From Lysobacter sp. Root76 (lineage in GTDB: Bacteria > Pseudomonadota > Gammaproteobacteria > Xanthomonadales > Xanthomonadaceae), in the NCBI RefSeq assembly GCF_001428685.1, contig NZ_LMIK01000001.1, positions 405,888 to 469,887 on the forward strand: 64,000 nucleotides of DNA. Direction: 5' to 3'. The notes beneath the pieces are model-generated. The model made no database searches. It was given only the letters and a program-made list of their open reading frames with translations, and had not been told where the DNA came from. This document shows positions 45,785 to 55,863 of the stretch, piece by piece. Numbering within the stretch: the first letter of the stretch is position 1; each line of letters starts with the position of its first letter. Both the position numbers and the translations under genes were made by a program.

Positions 45785-46780
45785 ATGATGCTGCCGCTTC
45801 CGCCCCCGCCGTTGCGCCGCCGGCTGCTCGCCGGGCTGGCGCTCGCCGGCCTGATGCTGTGCGCCCTGACCGCGTGCTGGGCGATGCCGCCCCCGGGCGG
45901 CGACCGGCTGCCCTGGGACCCGGGCGACTACTTCGAGGGCCCGGCGCTGCAGCTGGCGCTGGCCAGCGACCGGCGCAAGGCCGAGCAGATCCGCTGGATG
46001 ATCCGCGACAAGGGCATCAACCCGGACAAGTTGTTCGACAAGGGCGACATGCCGCTGGTCGCCTGGCCGGTGTTCAACGAGAACCCCGAAGGGCTGCGCC
46101 TATTGCTGGAAAACGGCGCCGATCCCAACGCACGCATGCATCAGCCGCAGCGCAAGCGCGGGCAGTACCGCAACAATGCGATGGTGCTGGCGGCGCGCAG
46201 CAAGAACCCGGTCTACCTCAAACTGCTGCTCGACCACGGCGGCGATCCCAACACGCTCAACTCCAACGACGAATCGCTGCTGTACGTGGCCTACCTGCGC
46301 GGGCAATGGCAGAACGTGCAGTTGCTGGTCCAGCGCGGCGCGCGCGTCAACGACGGGCTGTACTCCACGCTCAACGACAAACCCGGCCACAACACCGTAT
46401 TGAATTGGTACGCCAGCCTGGGCAACTTCGATAAAGCCTATTGGCTGTTGCAGCACGGCGCCGATCCCGCCCTGAAGCTGCGCGCCTCCGACGATCCGAA
46501 GTTCGCGGACCAACGCGAGCGCATGCCGATCCTCGAGGAAATCTTCTGGCTGCCGGTAAAACCCCATATGGTCGAATGGCAGCGCAAATGCCAGATGTTC
46601 GCGCTGGCACGCGGCCTGAAACCGCCGCCGATGCCCGAGGCCATCAAGTTCAGCCGCAAGGGCCTCGGCCTGCCGACCGAGGAAAAAGACATTCCGCTGC
46701 CGACGCTGGAGGAAGCCAAGCGTGCGCAGGCCTCGGCACCGACGCAGTCGCCCGCGCCCACTCCCACACCTGCCCGCTGA
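45785..46780 (+). CDS. Ankyrin-repeat lipoprotein, candidate immunity protein
   Basis: 331 aa from the ATG at 45785; a TTG at 45743 would add 14 residues before the signal. The signal is LLAGLALAGLMLCALTAC, with lipobox LTAC. About four to five ankyrin repeats follow (EGLRLLLENGADPNARMH, NPVYLKLLLDHGGDPNT, WQNVQLLVQRGARVNDG, NFDKAYWLLQHGADPAL). The C-terminal tail is Pro/Thr-rich. Ankyrin lipoproteins are often the periplasmic immunity partners of phospholipase toxins. It is divergently transcribed from the lipase-type effector only 117 bases away, which supports that role. Convergent with radA. Confidence 0.82.
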   Translation: MMLPLPPPPLRRRLLAGLALAGLMLCALTACWAMPPPGGDRLPWDPGDYFEGPALQLALASDRRKAEQIRWMIRDKGINPDKLFDKGDMPLVAWPVFNENPEGLRLLLENGADPNARMHQPQRKRGQYRNNAMVLAARSKNPVYLKLLLDHGGDPNTLNSNDESLLYVAYLRGQWQNVQLLVQRGARVNDGLYSTLNDKPGHNTVLNWYASLGNFDKAYWLLQHGADPALKLRASDDPKFADQRERMPILEEIFWLPVKPHMVEWQRKCQMFALARGLKPPPMPEAIKFSRKGLGLPTEEKDIPLPTLEEAKRAQASAPTQSPAPTPTPAR

Positions 46781-46815
46781 CGCAGTCGGTGGCGCGCCAG
46801 GCGCGCGCCGCGCGC

Positions 46816-48225
<1,410 letters not shown>

Positions 48226-48403
48226 GGGGGGCGCTGTGCGGAAACCGGCCTGCACTGTACCGGGACGGCGTCGCAGCGCGCGAGACCGGACGGCCGAAAG
48301 GCGCGTAAGCCGATGCCGCGCCAGCAGGTAGGACTCCGCCCTGCCCGGCCTTATCCAGATGAATGCAGCGCGGGCACCGACCGCTACGGCGCCACGCGGA
48401 ACC

Positions 48404-48691
48404 TCAAGCCGCCAACGGCCGGTGATGCTCCGGGTACAGCGCCGGCAGCCAGCGCTGCGGCGTCGCCAGCAGCCCCGGCACATCGGCGCGCGGCACGATC
48501 CCGTAGCCACGCGCGTCGATATCGGCGGCGATGCTGCGCCAGTCCAGGCGCGGCGCGGCCATCGTGCTCTCGATGGTCCAGCCGAAGCGCAGCGCACCCA
48601 GCGCGAACATCTCGTCCAGCGGCAACGGCCGCCCCGCGGGTGCGACCACGTAACCTTCCTCGTCGCCGACCACGAACACGTCCACACGCAT
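48404..48691 (-). CDS. Small conserved-looking protein of unknown function
   Basis: 95 aa, preceded by GAGGAGA about eight bases before the ATG, a strong ribosome site. It reads MRVDVFVVGDEEGYVVAPAG, then LDEMFALGALRFGWTIES, then DWRSIAADIDARGYGIVPRA. Soluble, mixed alpha/beta, no signal or membrane helix. I do not recognise the family. It may share a transcript with radA, 178 bases downstream. Confidence 0.65.
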   Translation of the reverse strand: MRVDVFVVGDEEGYVVAPAGRPLPLDEMFALGALRFGWTIESTMAAPRLDWRSIAADIDARGYGIVPRADVPGLLATPQRWLPALYPEHHRPLAA

Positions 48692-48872
48692 CTATTGTCT
48701 CCTCAGCCTACCGCGCCAGAACGGCCTCGCCGCTCGATGGCGCGCCATGGTGGCGATCGCGCAAGAAAAATTTCGTGAAAGAATGATGGCGGAACGGTGA
48801 ATCGTAGGCGCGGGCGCGCACTGCACTACAGAACGATCCGTTATCGGCGCATGCGATTCGCGCAGCCCCGCC

Positions 48873-49178
48873 TCAGGCCGCTTCGAGGCGGCTGAGCATG
48901 CGCCGTACGACCAACGCCAGGGTGCGCCGCGACGTCTCCATCGCCACCAGATAATCGCCCGGGCGCTCCTGCCCCATCACGTGCTTGGCGGCGTTGACCG
49001 TGTCCAGCACCAGCACCGCGCCATCGGCGCCGACCATGTCGCTGAGCGTGCGCCGGTGCGCGTCGAGACGGCGTTCGATCTCGTAGTCCAGTCCGCGTCC
49101 CGCCCGCGCGATCGCACGCGCGAGCGTCGCGTCCAGGTGCTGGAACTCGCCTTCGATCTGCGCGGATGTGTAATGCAT
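48873..49178 (-). CDS. Small helical protein of unknown function
   Basis: 101 aa, starting MHYTSAQIEGEFQHLDATLA after CAGGAATC. Almost wholly helical by composition (RAGRGLDYEIERRLDAHRRT, AMETSRRTLALVVRRMLSRL) with a coiled-coil look and no membrane segment. No family recognised. It lies 181 bases upstream of the 95-aa gene on the same strand. Confidence 0.55.
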   Translation of the reverse strand: MHYTSAQIEGEFQHLDATLARAIARAGRGLDYEIERRLDAHRRTLSDMVGADGAVLVLDTVNAAKHVMGQERPGDYLVAMETSRRTLALVVRRMLSRLEAA

Positions 49179-49628
49179 GGGCGGCGATTCCTGTGAGGGC
49201 GCGTCGGCGACGACGGGCGACGAGACTAGGCAGCGCTCGTCTCACCGGATGACACTGCAACGGCGGCGGGCACTTAGGCGATTGCGTATGTGACCCGGGA
49301 AGCGTGGGCAGGTTCCGTGGCGCGGCAGGCGGCGGTTCAGACGCGCGTCACGATGAGGCGCGACGGCGCTCGACCTCATGCAATGCTGCGACGCAGCCAT
49401 GAATGATCTCGGCGGTCGAGCGTCGCGCCGACTCCAGGCCCTGCGCTACGCAAGCGCGCCACCGTCGCCGGTGTCCGTGCGTCTGGTTGGGCCCGTGCAT
49501 TCATGGACGATCGATGGAGAACAATTCGGCGCAGACCGGTAGTGCATCACAGTTCGCAGGCGCCACAGCCTTGCGGACCGTCGTGTTCGGCGCGTTTGGA
49601 GCGGTCTGAAGATATCCATACCGCTCAT
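49179..49628. other. Gap upstream of the lanthipeptide locus
   Basis: About 450 bases with no supported gene; frames on both strands are short or low-quality. A few GC-rich inverted repeats occur, none with a T tract. The divergent promoter regions of the 101-aa gene and the lan locus must lie here and just after. Confidence 0.5.
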
Positions 49629-49658
49629 TTGACAGCCGTTGAGGCGCCTGTTTAGAGT
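49629..49658 (+). promoter_or_regulatory. Candidate promoter of the lanthipeptide operon
   Basis: TTGACA (49629-49634), 18-base spacer, TAGAGT (49653-49658). The perfect -35 stands out here. A short hairpin ACCTC-TT-GAGGT (49670-49681) follows. This leaves a leader of about 145 bases before the precursor gene. Confidence 0.55.
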
Positions 49659-49808
49659 GCCGGGGCGGTACCTCTTGAGGTGCGTCGCCGATGCGAGTCG
49701 GTTCGCGATGAGAGGCCGCGAGGCTCGAAATCGGTGTCCCGTGCGACAGCCCTTCGCCATTGGAACTGCTGTCCGCTGGACGACATCAGCACTCAAGGAG
49801 GATCCGCA

Positions 49809-49994
49809 ATGCAAAGCAACGACATCGTCTCGGCTTGGCTCACCGGCGCCAACAGCGCCGACGGCTACATGAATCCGGCGGGACCGCTGTTTATCGAAGG
49901 GGAAGTCGCTGTCGATGACGCGATGAGGTCGCCCCTGACGCACTCCACGTCGATATCGACTTGCCCGAGCGGGCGCTGCTACTGCTGCATCTGA
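49809..49994 (+). CDS. Class II lanthipeptide precursor (LanA-like)
   Basis: 61 aa with a near-perfect Shine-Dalgarno AAGGAGGA. The leader begins MQSNDIVSAWLTGANSADGY and contains IVSAW and NPAG, features of mersacidin/lichenicidin-type class II leaders, then an acidic stretch (GEVAVDDAM). The C-terminal segment is rich in Ser/Thr and ends with four cysteines (STSISTCPSGRCYCCI), fitting up to four (methyl)lanthionine rings. The usual Gly-Gly or Gly-Ala cleavage site before the core is not visible, so the core border is uncertain. A LanM gene starts 97 bases downstream. The antimicrobial nature of the product is not shown. Confidence 0.85.
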   Translation: MQSNDIVSAWLTGANSADGYMNPAGPLFIEGEVAVDDAMRSPLTHSTSISTCPSGRCYCCI

Positions 49995-50091
49995 GGCAGT
50001 CACGCAGTCATCGGCGCGCACCCCAGCCGGGTTGCGCGTCGTCTCGGCGCCGTCCACGCGCCGCACACTCGAATCCCAAGCCGGTGCCGCA

Positions 50092-52959
50092 ATGACCGAA
50101 AGCCGTATACACGAGGGCTTCGGTCCGATCATCGATCACTTCACCGCCGCTGCGCGCGACGCGTTCGAAACCCGGCTTGCCGCCTTGTCCGCCGGCATCG
50201 ACGCCCAGGAATCGGAACTGGTCCGCGCGGCTTTGACCCAGGCCTTGTACGAGAACGCGCGGCTCAAGCTCAATCGCGTCCTCCTGCTCGAACTACACGC
50301 CGCGAAGCTGGGCGGCGAACTCACCGCCGAAGACGAGCCCGGCCGCTTCGCACAGTTCGTCGCCAAGACGCTGCGCAGCGAATTCACCGAACTCCTGCAT
50401 CACCGTTATCCGCCGCTGCTGGAGCGCCTGCAGCGCGCGCTGGGCCAACAATGCGCCGCCATCGAAACGCTGGTGGCGCGCCTGATCGCCGACCGCGCGG
50501 CGCTGGCCGAATTACTGGGTGCGGCGCCTGGACGCTTGATCAAGCTCAGTCTCGGCCAAGGCGACCTGCACGACGGTGGCCAGACCGTGGCCCGGCTCAC
50601 ATTCGAAGCCGGACAGGTCATGTACAAGCCGCGTTCGCTGCGCATCGACGCGGTATTCGATGAATTTCTCGCCCACATCTTCGAAGGCGCGTTGCGCATC
50701 CGCGTGCCCGCCGTGCTCGACCGTGGCGACTACGGCTGGGCCACCTTCATCGAACATCGCTATTGCGAAAACGACGACGAATTGCGCGTCTTCTATCGTG
50801 GCCTGGGCCACTGGCTGGCGGTGCTGCGCCTGCTCGGCGGCACCGACATCCACCTGGAGAATCTGGTCGCCGCAGGCCCTGTACCGACGGTGGTCGATGT
50901 CGAGAGCCTGTTCGCCGCCGCCCATCCGGTGGCGCCGTCGAATTACGGCCGGGCCTACGATCTCGCCCAAACGCTGATCCTGAGTTCCGTGCTGCGCACC
51001 GGCATCGTGCCGTTCCGTTCGCGGGCCCTGGGGTTCGGCCGCGCCGACCTGTCCGCCGCCGGCTCGCTGCCGGGCGAACAGCCGCAATTGCAGGTGCCCG
51101 TCATCGCCGACGACGGCACCACCGCCGCGCGGGTGGAGCTGGTCGAAGCGGACATGGCGACCTCGCAAAACCATCCCAGCCCGAATCCCGATGTGTCGCG
51201 CTATTGGGACGACATTACCGACGCCTTTCTCGAGGCCTCGCTGCGGCTGCGCGAGCTCGATGCGGAGGGCAGGCTGGTGCCCTTGCTGTCCGCATTCGAA
51301 GGCTGCCGGGCACGCGAGGTCAGGCGCGCGACCCAGATCTACGTGGAGATCGGCCGCATGCTCTGGCATCCGGCATCGTTGCACGAGGAAGCCAAGGCCA
51401 TCGAGCGCGCACGCACCTTGTTTTCCGGCAGCACCGCGGGCATGGCCCCAACGCAGCAGGAAATCGCCGGCGAAATCGACGACTTGCGCTATGGCGACAT
51501 ACCGATCTTCGTCGTGTCGCTGACGCCCGAGCGCATTGCCGAAACCCTCGACAACTGGCGCACAATGCGGATCGAGCTTGAGGAAATGACCATCCGCAGC
51601 TCGCTGGTCGTCACCCAGCTCAACAGCGGTACCGACGGACCGGGCCAACGCGACAGCCGCTCGCATTTCGCCCGCCGTCCGCATCGCGACAAGCTCGACC
51701 AACGCAGGCGCAAGCTGGCCGCCGAAACCACCGAACGCCTGCTGCGACTCGCCGTGCGCGGCGAAGATGGCTCGGTCACCTGGATCACACCGGAAAGCTT
51801 CGGCGACAAGGGCTGGCACGTGCAGCCCTTGGGCGCGGACGGTTATTTCGGCCTGGGCGGCGTGGCCGTCGCCTTGGCCGGCTATCGCCATGAAGTCGAA
51901 AACGGACGCGCCGACCCGGTAGCGGGTGTCGACGAGGCGCTTGAAGGTGCCCTGCTCGCCTTGCAAACGTTTATCGACGCCGAAGCGCCGGCAACCGTGG
52001 GCGGCTTCACCGGCGATGGCAGCCGCATCTGGGCCTGGCTGGTTCTGCACGATCTGCTCGGGCGCCCAGAACTGCTCGCCAACGCCTGCGCTTGCGCGGC
52101 GGCGCTGGAGCGAAAGGGCTTCGAGGACGACCGCAGCCTCGACATCACCGATGGCAGCTGCGGCGCGATCGCGCCCCTGCTGGGCCTGGCCGAGGCGACC
52201 GCCGATCCGTGTTGGCTGGCGCTGGCTGCGCGCGCCGCCGCGCATCTGGAATCGAAGGCGCGCACCGACGAACAGGGAACCTATTGGCAAACGCTGGAGC
52301 TTGCCGATCCGATCGGCGGCTTCGCCCACGGCGGCTATGGCATCGGATGGGCCCTGGCCCGTCTGGCGCGCACCGACGCAGGCAGCCAGGCCGAACGCCG
52401 GCGCTGGAACGAACTCGCCGTCGCCGCATTCGCGTTCCAGGACTCGCTGTTCGACGCATCGGCCGGCAACTGGCGCGACATTCGCATCAAAGACGCCGTC
52501 AACTTCCCTACCTGGTGCAACGGCGGCGTCGGGATCGGTCTGGCGGCCGCCGATCTGTACGCGCGCAGCGGCGATCCTCGCGATTTGCGCGACATGCGTC
52601 GCGCGGTGGCGGCGTCGCGCGGGCAATGGGGATTTACCCATACCCTGTGCCATGGCGATTTCTCGCTATGGGAACTGCTGGTGCGCGCATCGATGCTCGA
52701 CCCGGATGCCTCGGCCATCGACCACGACGAAGCGACCGCCCAAGTCGTCTCGGCGATCGAGGAACACGGCATCGTCGGCGGCATCACCCGCCAGGCGTTC
52801 ACCCCCGGCCTGATGACCGGCCTGGCCGGCGCGATTCATGGCCTCAATCGCATGCACCCCGATTGCGACCTGGCCTCGCCGCTGCTGCTGGAATGCAAGC
52901 GGACCGCCGCGCCGAAAGCGAGCGTGGCGACGACGCTGGAGGCGCTTGCGATCTCGTAG
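50092..52959 (+). CDS. lanM: Class II lanthipeptide synthetase LanM
   Basis: 955 aa from the ATG at 50092. The N-terminal dehydratase (kinase-like) domain carries HDGGQTVARLTFEAG, MYKPRS (catalytic Lys), TDIHLENLV and PTVVDVESLF, which phosphorylate and eliminate Ser/Thr hydroxyls. The C-terminal cyclase has the zinc ligands Cys809 in WCNGG and Cys853-His854 in TLCHGD, which activate core cysteines for ring closure. It is full-length for the family. It follows the precursor gene directly. No LanT transporter/protease or immunity gene is visible on either side. Confidence 0.96.
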   Translation: MTESRIHEGFGPIIDHFTAAARDAFETRLAALSAGIDAQESELVRAALTQALYENARLKLNRVLLLELHAAKLGGELTAEDEPGRFAQFVAKTLRSEFTELLHHRYPPLLERLQRALGQQCAAIETLVARLIADRAALAELLGAAPGRLIKLSLGQGDLHDGGQTVARLTFEAGQVMYKPRSLRIDAVFDEFLAHIFEGALRIRVPAVLDRGDYGWATFIEHRYCENDDELRVFYRGLGHWLAVLRLLGGTDIHLENLVAAGPVPTVVDVESLFAAAHPVAPSNYGRAYDLAQTLILSSVLRTGIVPFRSRALGFGRADLSAAGSLPGEQPQLQVPVIADDGTTAARVELVEADMATSQNHPSPNPDVSRYWDDITDAFLEASLRLRELDAEGRLVPLLSAFEGCRAREVRRATQIYVEIGRMLWHPASLHEEAKAIERARTLFSGSTAGMAPTQQEIAGEIDDLRYGDIPIFVVSLTPERIAETLDNWRTMRIELEEMTIRSSLVVTQLNSGTDGPGQRDSRSHFARRPHRDKLDQRRRKLAAETTERLLRLAVRGEDGSVTWITPESFGDKGWHVQPLGADGYFGLGGVAVALAGYRHEVENGRADPVAGVDEALEGALLALQTFIDAEAPATVGGFTGDGSRIWAWLVLHDLLGRPELLANACACAAALERKGFEDDRSLDITDGSCGAIAPLLGLAEATADPCWLALAARAAAHLESKARTDEQGTYWQTLELADPIGGFAHGGYGIGWALARLARTDAGSQAERRRWNELAVAAFAFQDSLFDASAGNWRDIRIKDAVNFPTWCNGGVGIGLAAADLYARSGDPRDLRDMRRAVAASRGQWGFTHTLCHGDFSLWELLVRASMLDPDASAIDHDEATAQVVSAIEEHGIVGGITRQAFTPGLMTGLAGAIHGLNRMHPDCDLASPLLLECKRTAAPKASVATTLEALAIS

Positions 52960-53012
52960 GCGGCGAGCGCCGGTTCCAGCCGAAAGCGGACTACGTGGCG
53001 ATGCGTCGATGC

Positions 53013-53046
53013 CCGAAAACGACGAAGCCCCGCATCGCGGGGCTTC
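53013..53046 (-). terminator. Terminator after the second effector gene
   Basis: Ten-pair stem GAAGCCCCGC / GCGGGGCTTC with a three-base loop (53024-53046). On the minus strand it is followed by GTCGTTTTC. On the plus strand there is no T tract, so termination for lanM is less clear. Confidence 0.75.
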
Positions 53047-53082
53047 GGAAAGACGGTGCCGGCAACGGCTCCATGCGCACGA

Positions 53083-54207
53083 CTATCCCATCGCCTTGCG
53101 ATGCTCGGGTTGCTCGTTCGTCTGCGCGGCCGCCAGCTGGGTCTGCGCCTGCGGTTGGGCCTGGGTTTGCACCGCGACGGTCGCGGCGTCCTGTTCGCGC
53201 ACCCCGCGCGCCTGGTTCTCGCTGACCATCGCGTAATTCGGACCGGACGGCCCCTTGCTGCCGTCGAACACGAACACATTGCGATCCGGATTGCCGCTGG
53301 CGTCGACGATGGGATGGCCGGGTTGGATCCAGGTCACGCCGTCGAAGCCTTTCTGCTTCGCGCCCGCGTACAGATTGGCCGCCAGCTGGTCGTCGGCCAT
53401 GCCGTGCGTGCGCATCGCGGCGACGACCTGCTGGTACATCGGATCCTCGCGCATGCGTGCGACGTTCGGGTCCAGCGCGGCCAGCGCGGTGCGGGCCTCG
53501 CCGGGTGCCGCATCGGGCGTGCGCAGACTGGCGTGGCTGTCGGTGGATACGGTGCCCGGCGTCGGCAGCTTCGGGCCGATCACATCCTCCGGCGACAGGC
53601 CGTGCTGGCCCACGCGCACGCGGTCGCTCCATTCCAAGTTGCCGCTGCTGTTCATCAGCACCAGCTTGCCCTGATCGAGCGACTGCCCGATCAGATTGGC
53701 CAGTTGCTCCGGCGTGGCATTGCGGTTGGCGGCGCCGATCTGGTTGCCGATGGAATTGTTGTACAGGTCCATCGCCTCGCGATTGGCCCAGTTGCCGGGC
53801 AGGCCTTCGTGCGCGGTGGTGAAGGCCTTGCCCCACTCCGGCCCGTACTCCTGCGCCAGCCGCGCACTCCAATAAGCGTGCCGGAACGCGTCGCGATGAC
53901 CGTCGTTACCCTGCCACTCGCGCGCGCGGTCGGCGGGAACCCCGGCCGGCACCGCATTGTCCGGAAAGCGCCGCTCGCCCTCGGCGAAGGCCTCGCGCGC
54001 GATATCGCGGAAGCCGCTCAGACCGGCCAGCCCGCGATCGCGGGTGAGGCGATCGAGCAAGGCGCCCTCGGTCTTGGTCATCTGCCGGCCGTCGGTGAAC
54101 GGGATATCGATCGCACCGAACGCCCGGGGATGGTAGGTGATGACCTCGTCGTCGGCGACCTGGTAGTTCGTCCGAATGTCGTTGAGGTTGGGACGTGGAT
54201 CCGCCAT
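53083..54207 (-). CDS. Putative T4SS effector with DUF6973-like domain and XVIPCD-like C-terminus
   Basis: 374 aa, AAGGAG upstream of the ATG. No signal peptide. Residues ~90-165 carry a His/Asp-rich core (GHRDAFRHAYWSARL, GKAFTTAHEGLPGN, REAMDLYNNSIGNQIG) that I match to the DUF6973 type; the clustered His, Asp and Glu look catalytic or metal-binding. Residues ~245-345 resemble XVIPCD T4SS-recruitment domains in a diverged form (REDPMYQQVVAAMRTHG, ADDQLAANLYAGAKQKGFDG, VFVFDGSKGPSGPNYAMV), followed by a Gln-rich tail. The lipoprotein gene just upstream is a candidate immunity partner. Target of the toxin domain unknown. Confidence 0.75.
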   Translation of the reverse strand: MADPRPNLNDIRTNYQVADDEVITYHPRAFGAIDIPFTDGRQMTKTEGALLDRLTRDRGLAGLSGFRDIAREAFAEGERRFPDNAVPAGVPADRAREWQGNDGHRDAFRHAYWSARLAQEYGPEWGKAFTTAHEGLPGNWANREAMDLYNNSIGNQIGAANRNATPEQLANLIGQSLDQGKLVLMNSSGNLEWSDRVRVGQHGLSPEDVIGPKLPTPGTVSTDSHASLRTPDAAPGEARTALAALDPNVARMREDPMYQQVVAAMRTHGMADDQLAANLYAGAKQKGFDGVTWIQPGHPIVDASGNPDRNVFVFDGSKGPSGPNYAMVSENQARGVREQDAATVAVQTQAQPQAQTQLAAAQTNEQPEHRKAMG

Positions 54208-54267
54208 CGCGCTCTCCTTTTCGCTTGCGTTTCGTTCGCTACCGCGCGATCGCGCGCGCCGCGCGCT

Positions 54268-54657
54268 TTATCTGCGCGCCCAACGGCGCGATGCCACGCG
54301 CCCGTCCTGGTAGCGGACCTCGTAATACTCTTCGTCGATGCCGGCATCGGAAACGCCGAGTTCGTAGATGTCGACGCCCGTCGCCGCATTGCTGGAGTCC
54401 GGCTCGCCGAGCAGGCCGATCACGTCCTCGCGCGGCATGCCGTCGGCGACCAGCTTCGCCAGCGCGGGCACCATCGAACCGCGTTGGTTGTCCAGCGGCT
54501 TCGCGCCGCGTTGCGATTTCCAGGCAGCCGAATCGAAGTTCGTGGTCTCTTGCATGGGGCACGCCGATAGTAGGAAGGGAATCAACAGAACGCCGATTCG
54601 CGCTCGCTGCAGCGCGAGGCGGGGCGAAACCCCCAAGGTGATCGATGGCTTGCTCAT
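54268..54657 (-). CDS. Small lipoprotein, candidate immunity protein of the adjacent effector
   Basis: 129 aa. A lipoprotein signal ends at Cys33 (IGVLLIPFLLSAC). The mature part contains LAKLVADGMPREDVIGLLGE and YYEVRYQDGRVASRRWARR, reminiscent of the BamE/SmpA-type small lipoprotein fold. It precedes the DUF6973-type effector on the same strand by 60 bases, the gene order seen for Xanthomonas T4SS immunity lipoproteins such as XAC2610 upstream of XAC2609. The immunity role is inferred; an unrelated envelope lipoprotein is the alternative. Confidence 0.72.
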   Translation of the reverse strand: MSKPSITLGVSPRLALQRARIGVLLIPFLLSACPMQETTNFDSAAWKSQRGAKPLDNQRGSMVPALAKLVADGMPREDVIGLLGEPDSSNAATGVDIYELGVSDAGIDEEYYEVRYQDGRVASRRWARR

Positions 54658-54815
54658 GAACCGTCCCTGGAGTGGCTGGCGTCCGATGGCGCGAGCCTAG
54701 CACGGCCATTGCTGGTCCTCGTGAAACCGTGGGACCTGCGCGTTCGACGCGGCTTCGCCGCCAATCCTGGGTTGGGTTCGACAGGGATGGCGCAGCGCGG
54801 CCGCGCCAATATCCA

Positions 54816-55862
54816 TCAGGCGTCGCGCAGCGGCAGCGTGAGCACCACCTCAAGCCCACCGCCCGCGCGCCGGGCCGCGACGACCTGGCCGCCGTGCATT
54901 TCCATCGCGCGCCGGGAGATCGCGAGCCCCAAACCGGCTCCATGGACGGGTTCCTGGCCTTCGACTCTGGTGAAAGGTTGGAATATCGACTCCAGCATGT
55001 GCTCCGGCACGCCTGGCCCGCGATCGCTCACGACCGTCTCGAGTACGCGCCCATCGCCGACGATTCTGCTGCGCACTTCCACCACCGCGCCTTCCGGGCT
55101 GAACTTCACGGCGTTTCGGATCACGTTCTCGAACGCCCGGTAGATGAGATCGCCGTTGACGTCCGCGACGAACTGGCCGGGCGCCTCGATCACCAAGGAA
55201 CGCGACGACGCCCGCGCCTCGAAGTCGGCATCTTCCGCTATCGCATACAGCAGTTCGATGACATCGACGCGCTCGCGTGCCGCCACTCCTGCCTCCATGC
55301 GATGCAGCGTCAACAACTCCTCGATCAGGGCGTCGAGCCGTTCGCCCTCGCGCCCGATACGGCCGATCATCGCCTCGCTCTGCGCGGGATCCTGTCTCAG
55401 AAGGCCGATCGCCGCCTGGATGCGCGTCAACGGCGAGCGCAGCTCATGGGAAATGTCGTGGAGCAGGACCTTGCGCGATTCGGTGAGTTGCTGCAGCCGT
55501 ACCGCCATGCGGTCGAAGTCGTGCGCAAGATCGGCGATCTCGTCGCTACGGCGCCCCATGAGCGGTTGAACCCGAGTGTCGAGGTGGCCTTCGGCGATCC
55601 GGCGCAACGCCCAACGCAAGTGCTGCAGTGGGCGAGACAGATACCACGCCAGCGCCAGCCCGGTGACGAGAATCGCGACTCCCGCCGACACCAGGGGCGC
55701 TACCGGCAGGACACCGATACGCGCGATGCCATCGACGGACGGGGGCGGACCCCGACCGGTGAGCTGAAAATAAGTAGCCACACCGGCGATCGACAAGATC
55801 ATGCATACCCACAGCGCAAGCAACAGCTTCCAGAACAGGCGCCCGGGTCTCCACTTGTACAT
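54816..55862 (-). CDS. CpxA-like sensor histidine kinase
   Basis: 348 aa from the ATG at 55862, one base after the regulator stop. Helix 1 (WKLLLALWVCMILSIAGVAT), a short periplasmic loop of about 25-30 residues, helix 2 (VSAGVAILVTGLALAWYL), HAMP (SRPLQHLRWALRRIAEGHLD), H-box LLHDISHELRSPLTRIQAA, N-box VIRNAVKFSPEG, G boxes DRGPGVPEH and GAGLGLAISRR. The small sensor loop suggests a membrane or contact signal. It pairs with the regulator encoded just upstream and probably controls the divergent RND operon. Confidence 0.93.
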   Translation of the reverse strand: MYKWRPGRLFWKLLLALWVCMILSIAGVATYFQLTGRGPPPSVDGIARIGVLPVAPLVSAGVAILVTGLALAWYLSRPLQHLRWALRRIAEGHLDTRVQPLMGRRSDEIADLAHDFDRMAVRLQQLTESRKVLLHDISHELRSPLTRIQAAIGLLRQDPAQSEAMIGRIGREGERLDALIEELLTLHRMEAGVAARERVDVIELLYAIAEDADFEARASSRSLVIEAPGQFVADVNGDLIYRAFENVIRNAVKFSPEGAVVEVRSRIVGDGRVLETVVSDRGPGVPEHMLESIFQPFTRVEGQEPVHGAGLGLAISRRAMEMHGGQVVAARRAGGGLEVVLTLPLRDA

Positions 55863-55863
55863 C

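Noticed and set aside
49900..50090. Alternative plus-strand frame over the LanA core reading EVAPDALHVDIDLPERALL
   Set aside because: It has protein-like composition but no start or Cys-rich core; the LanA frame explains the Ser/Thr/Cys tail better.
49446..50132. Minus-strand frame across the lanthipeptide precursor
   Set aside because: The precursor has a near-perfect Shine-Dalgarno and family leader motifs; the antisense frame has neither.
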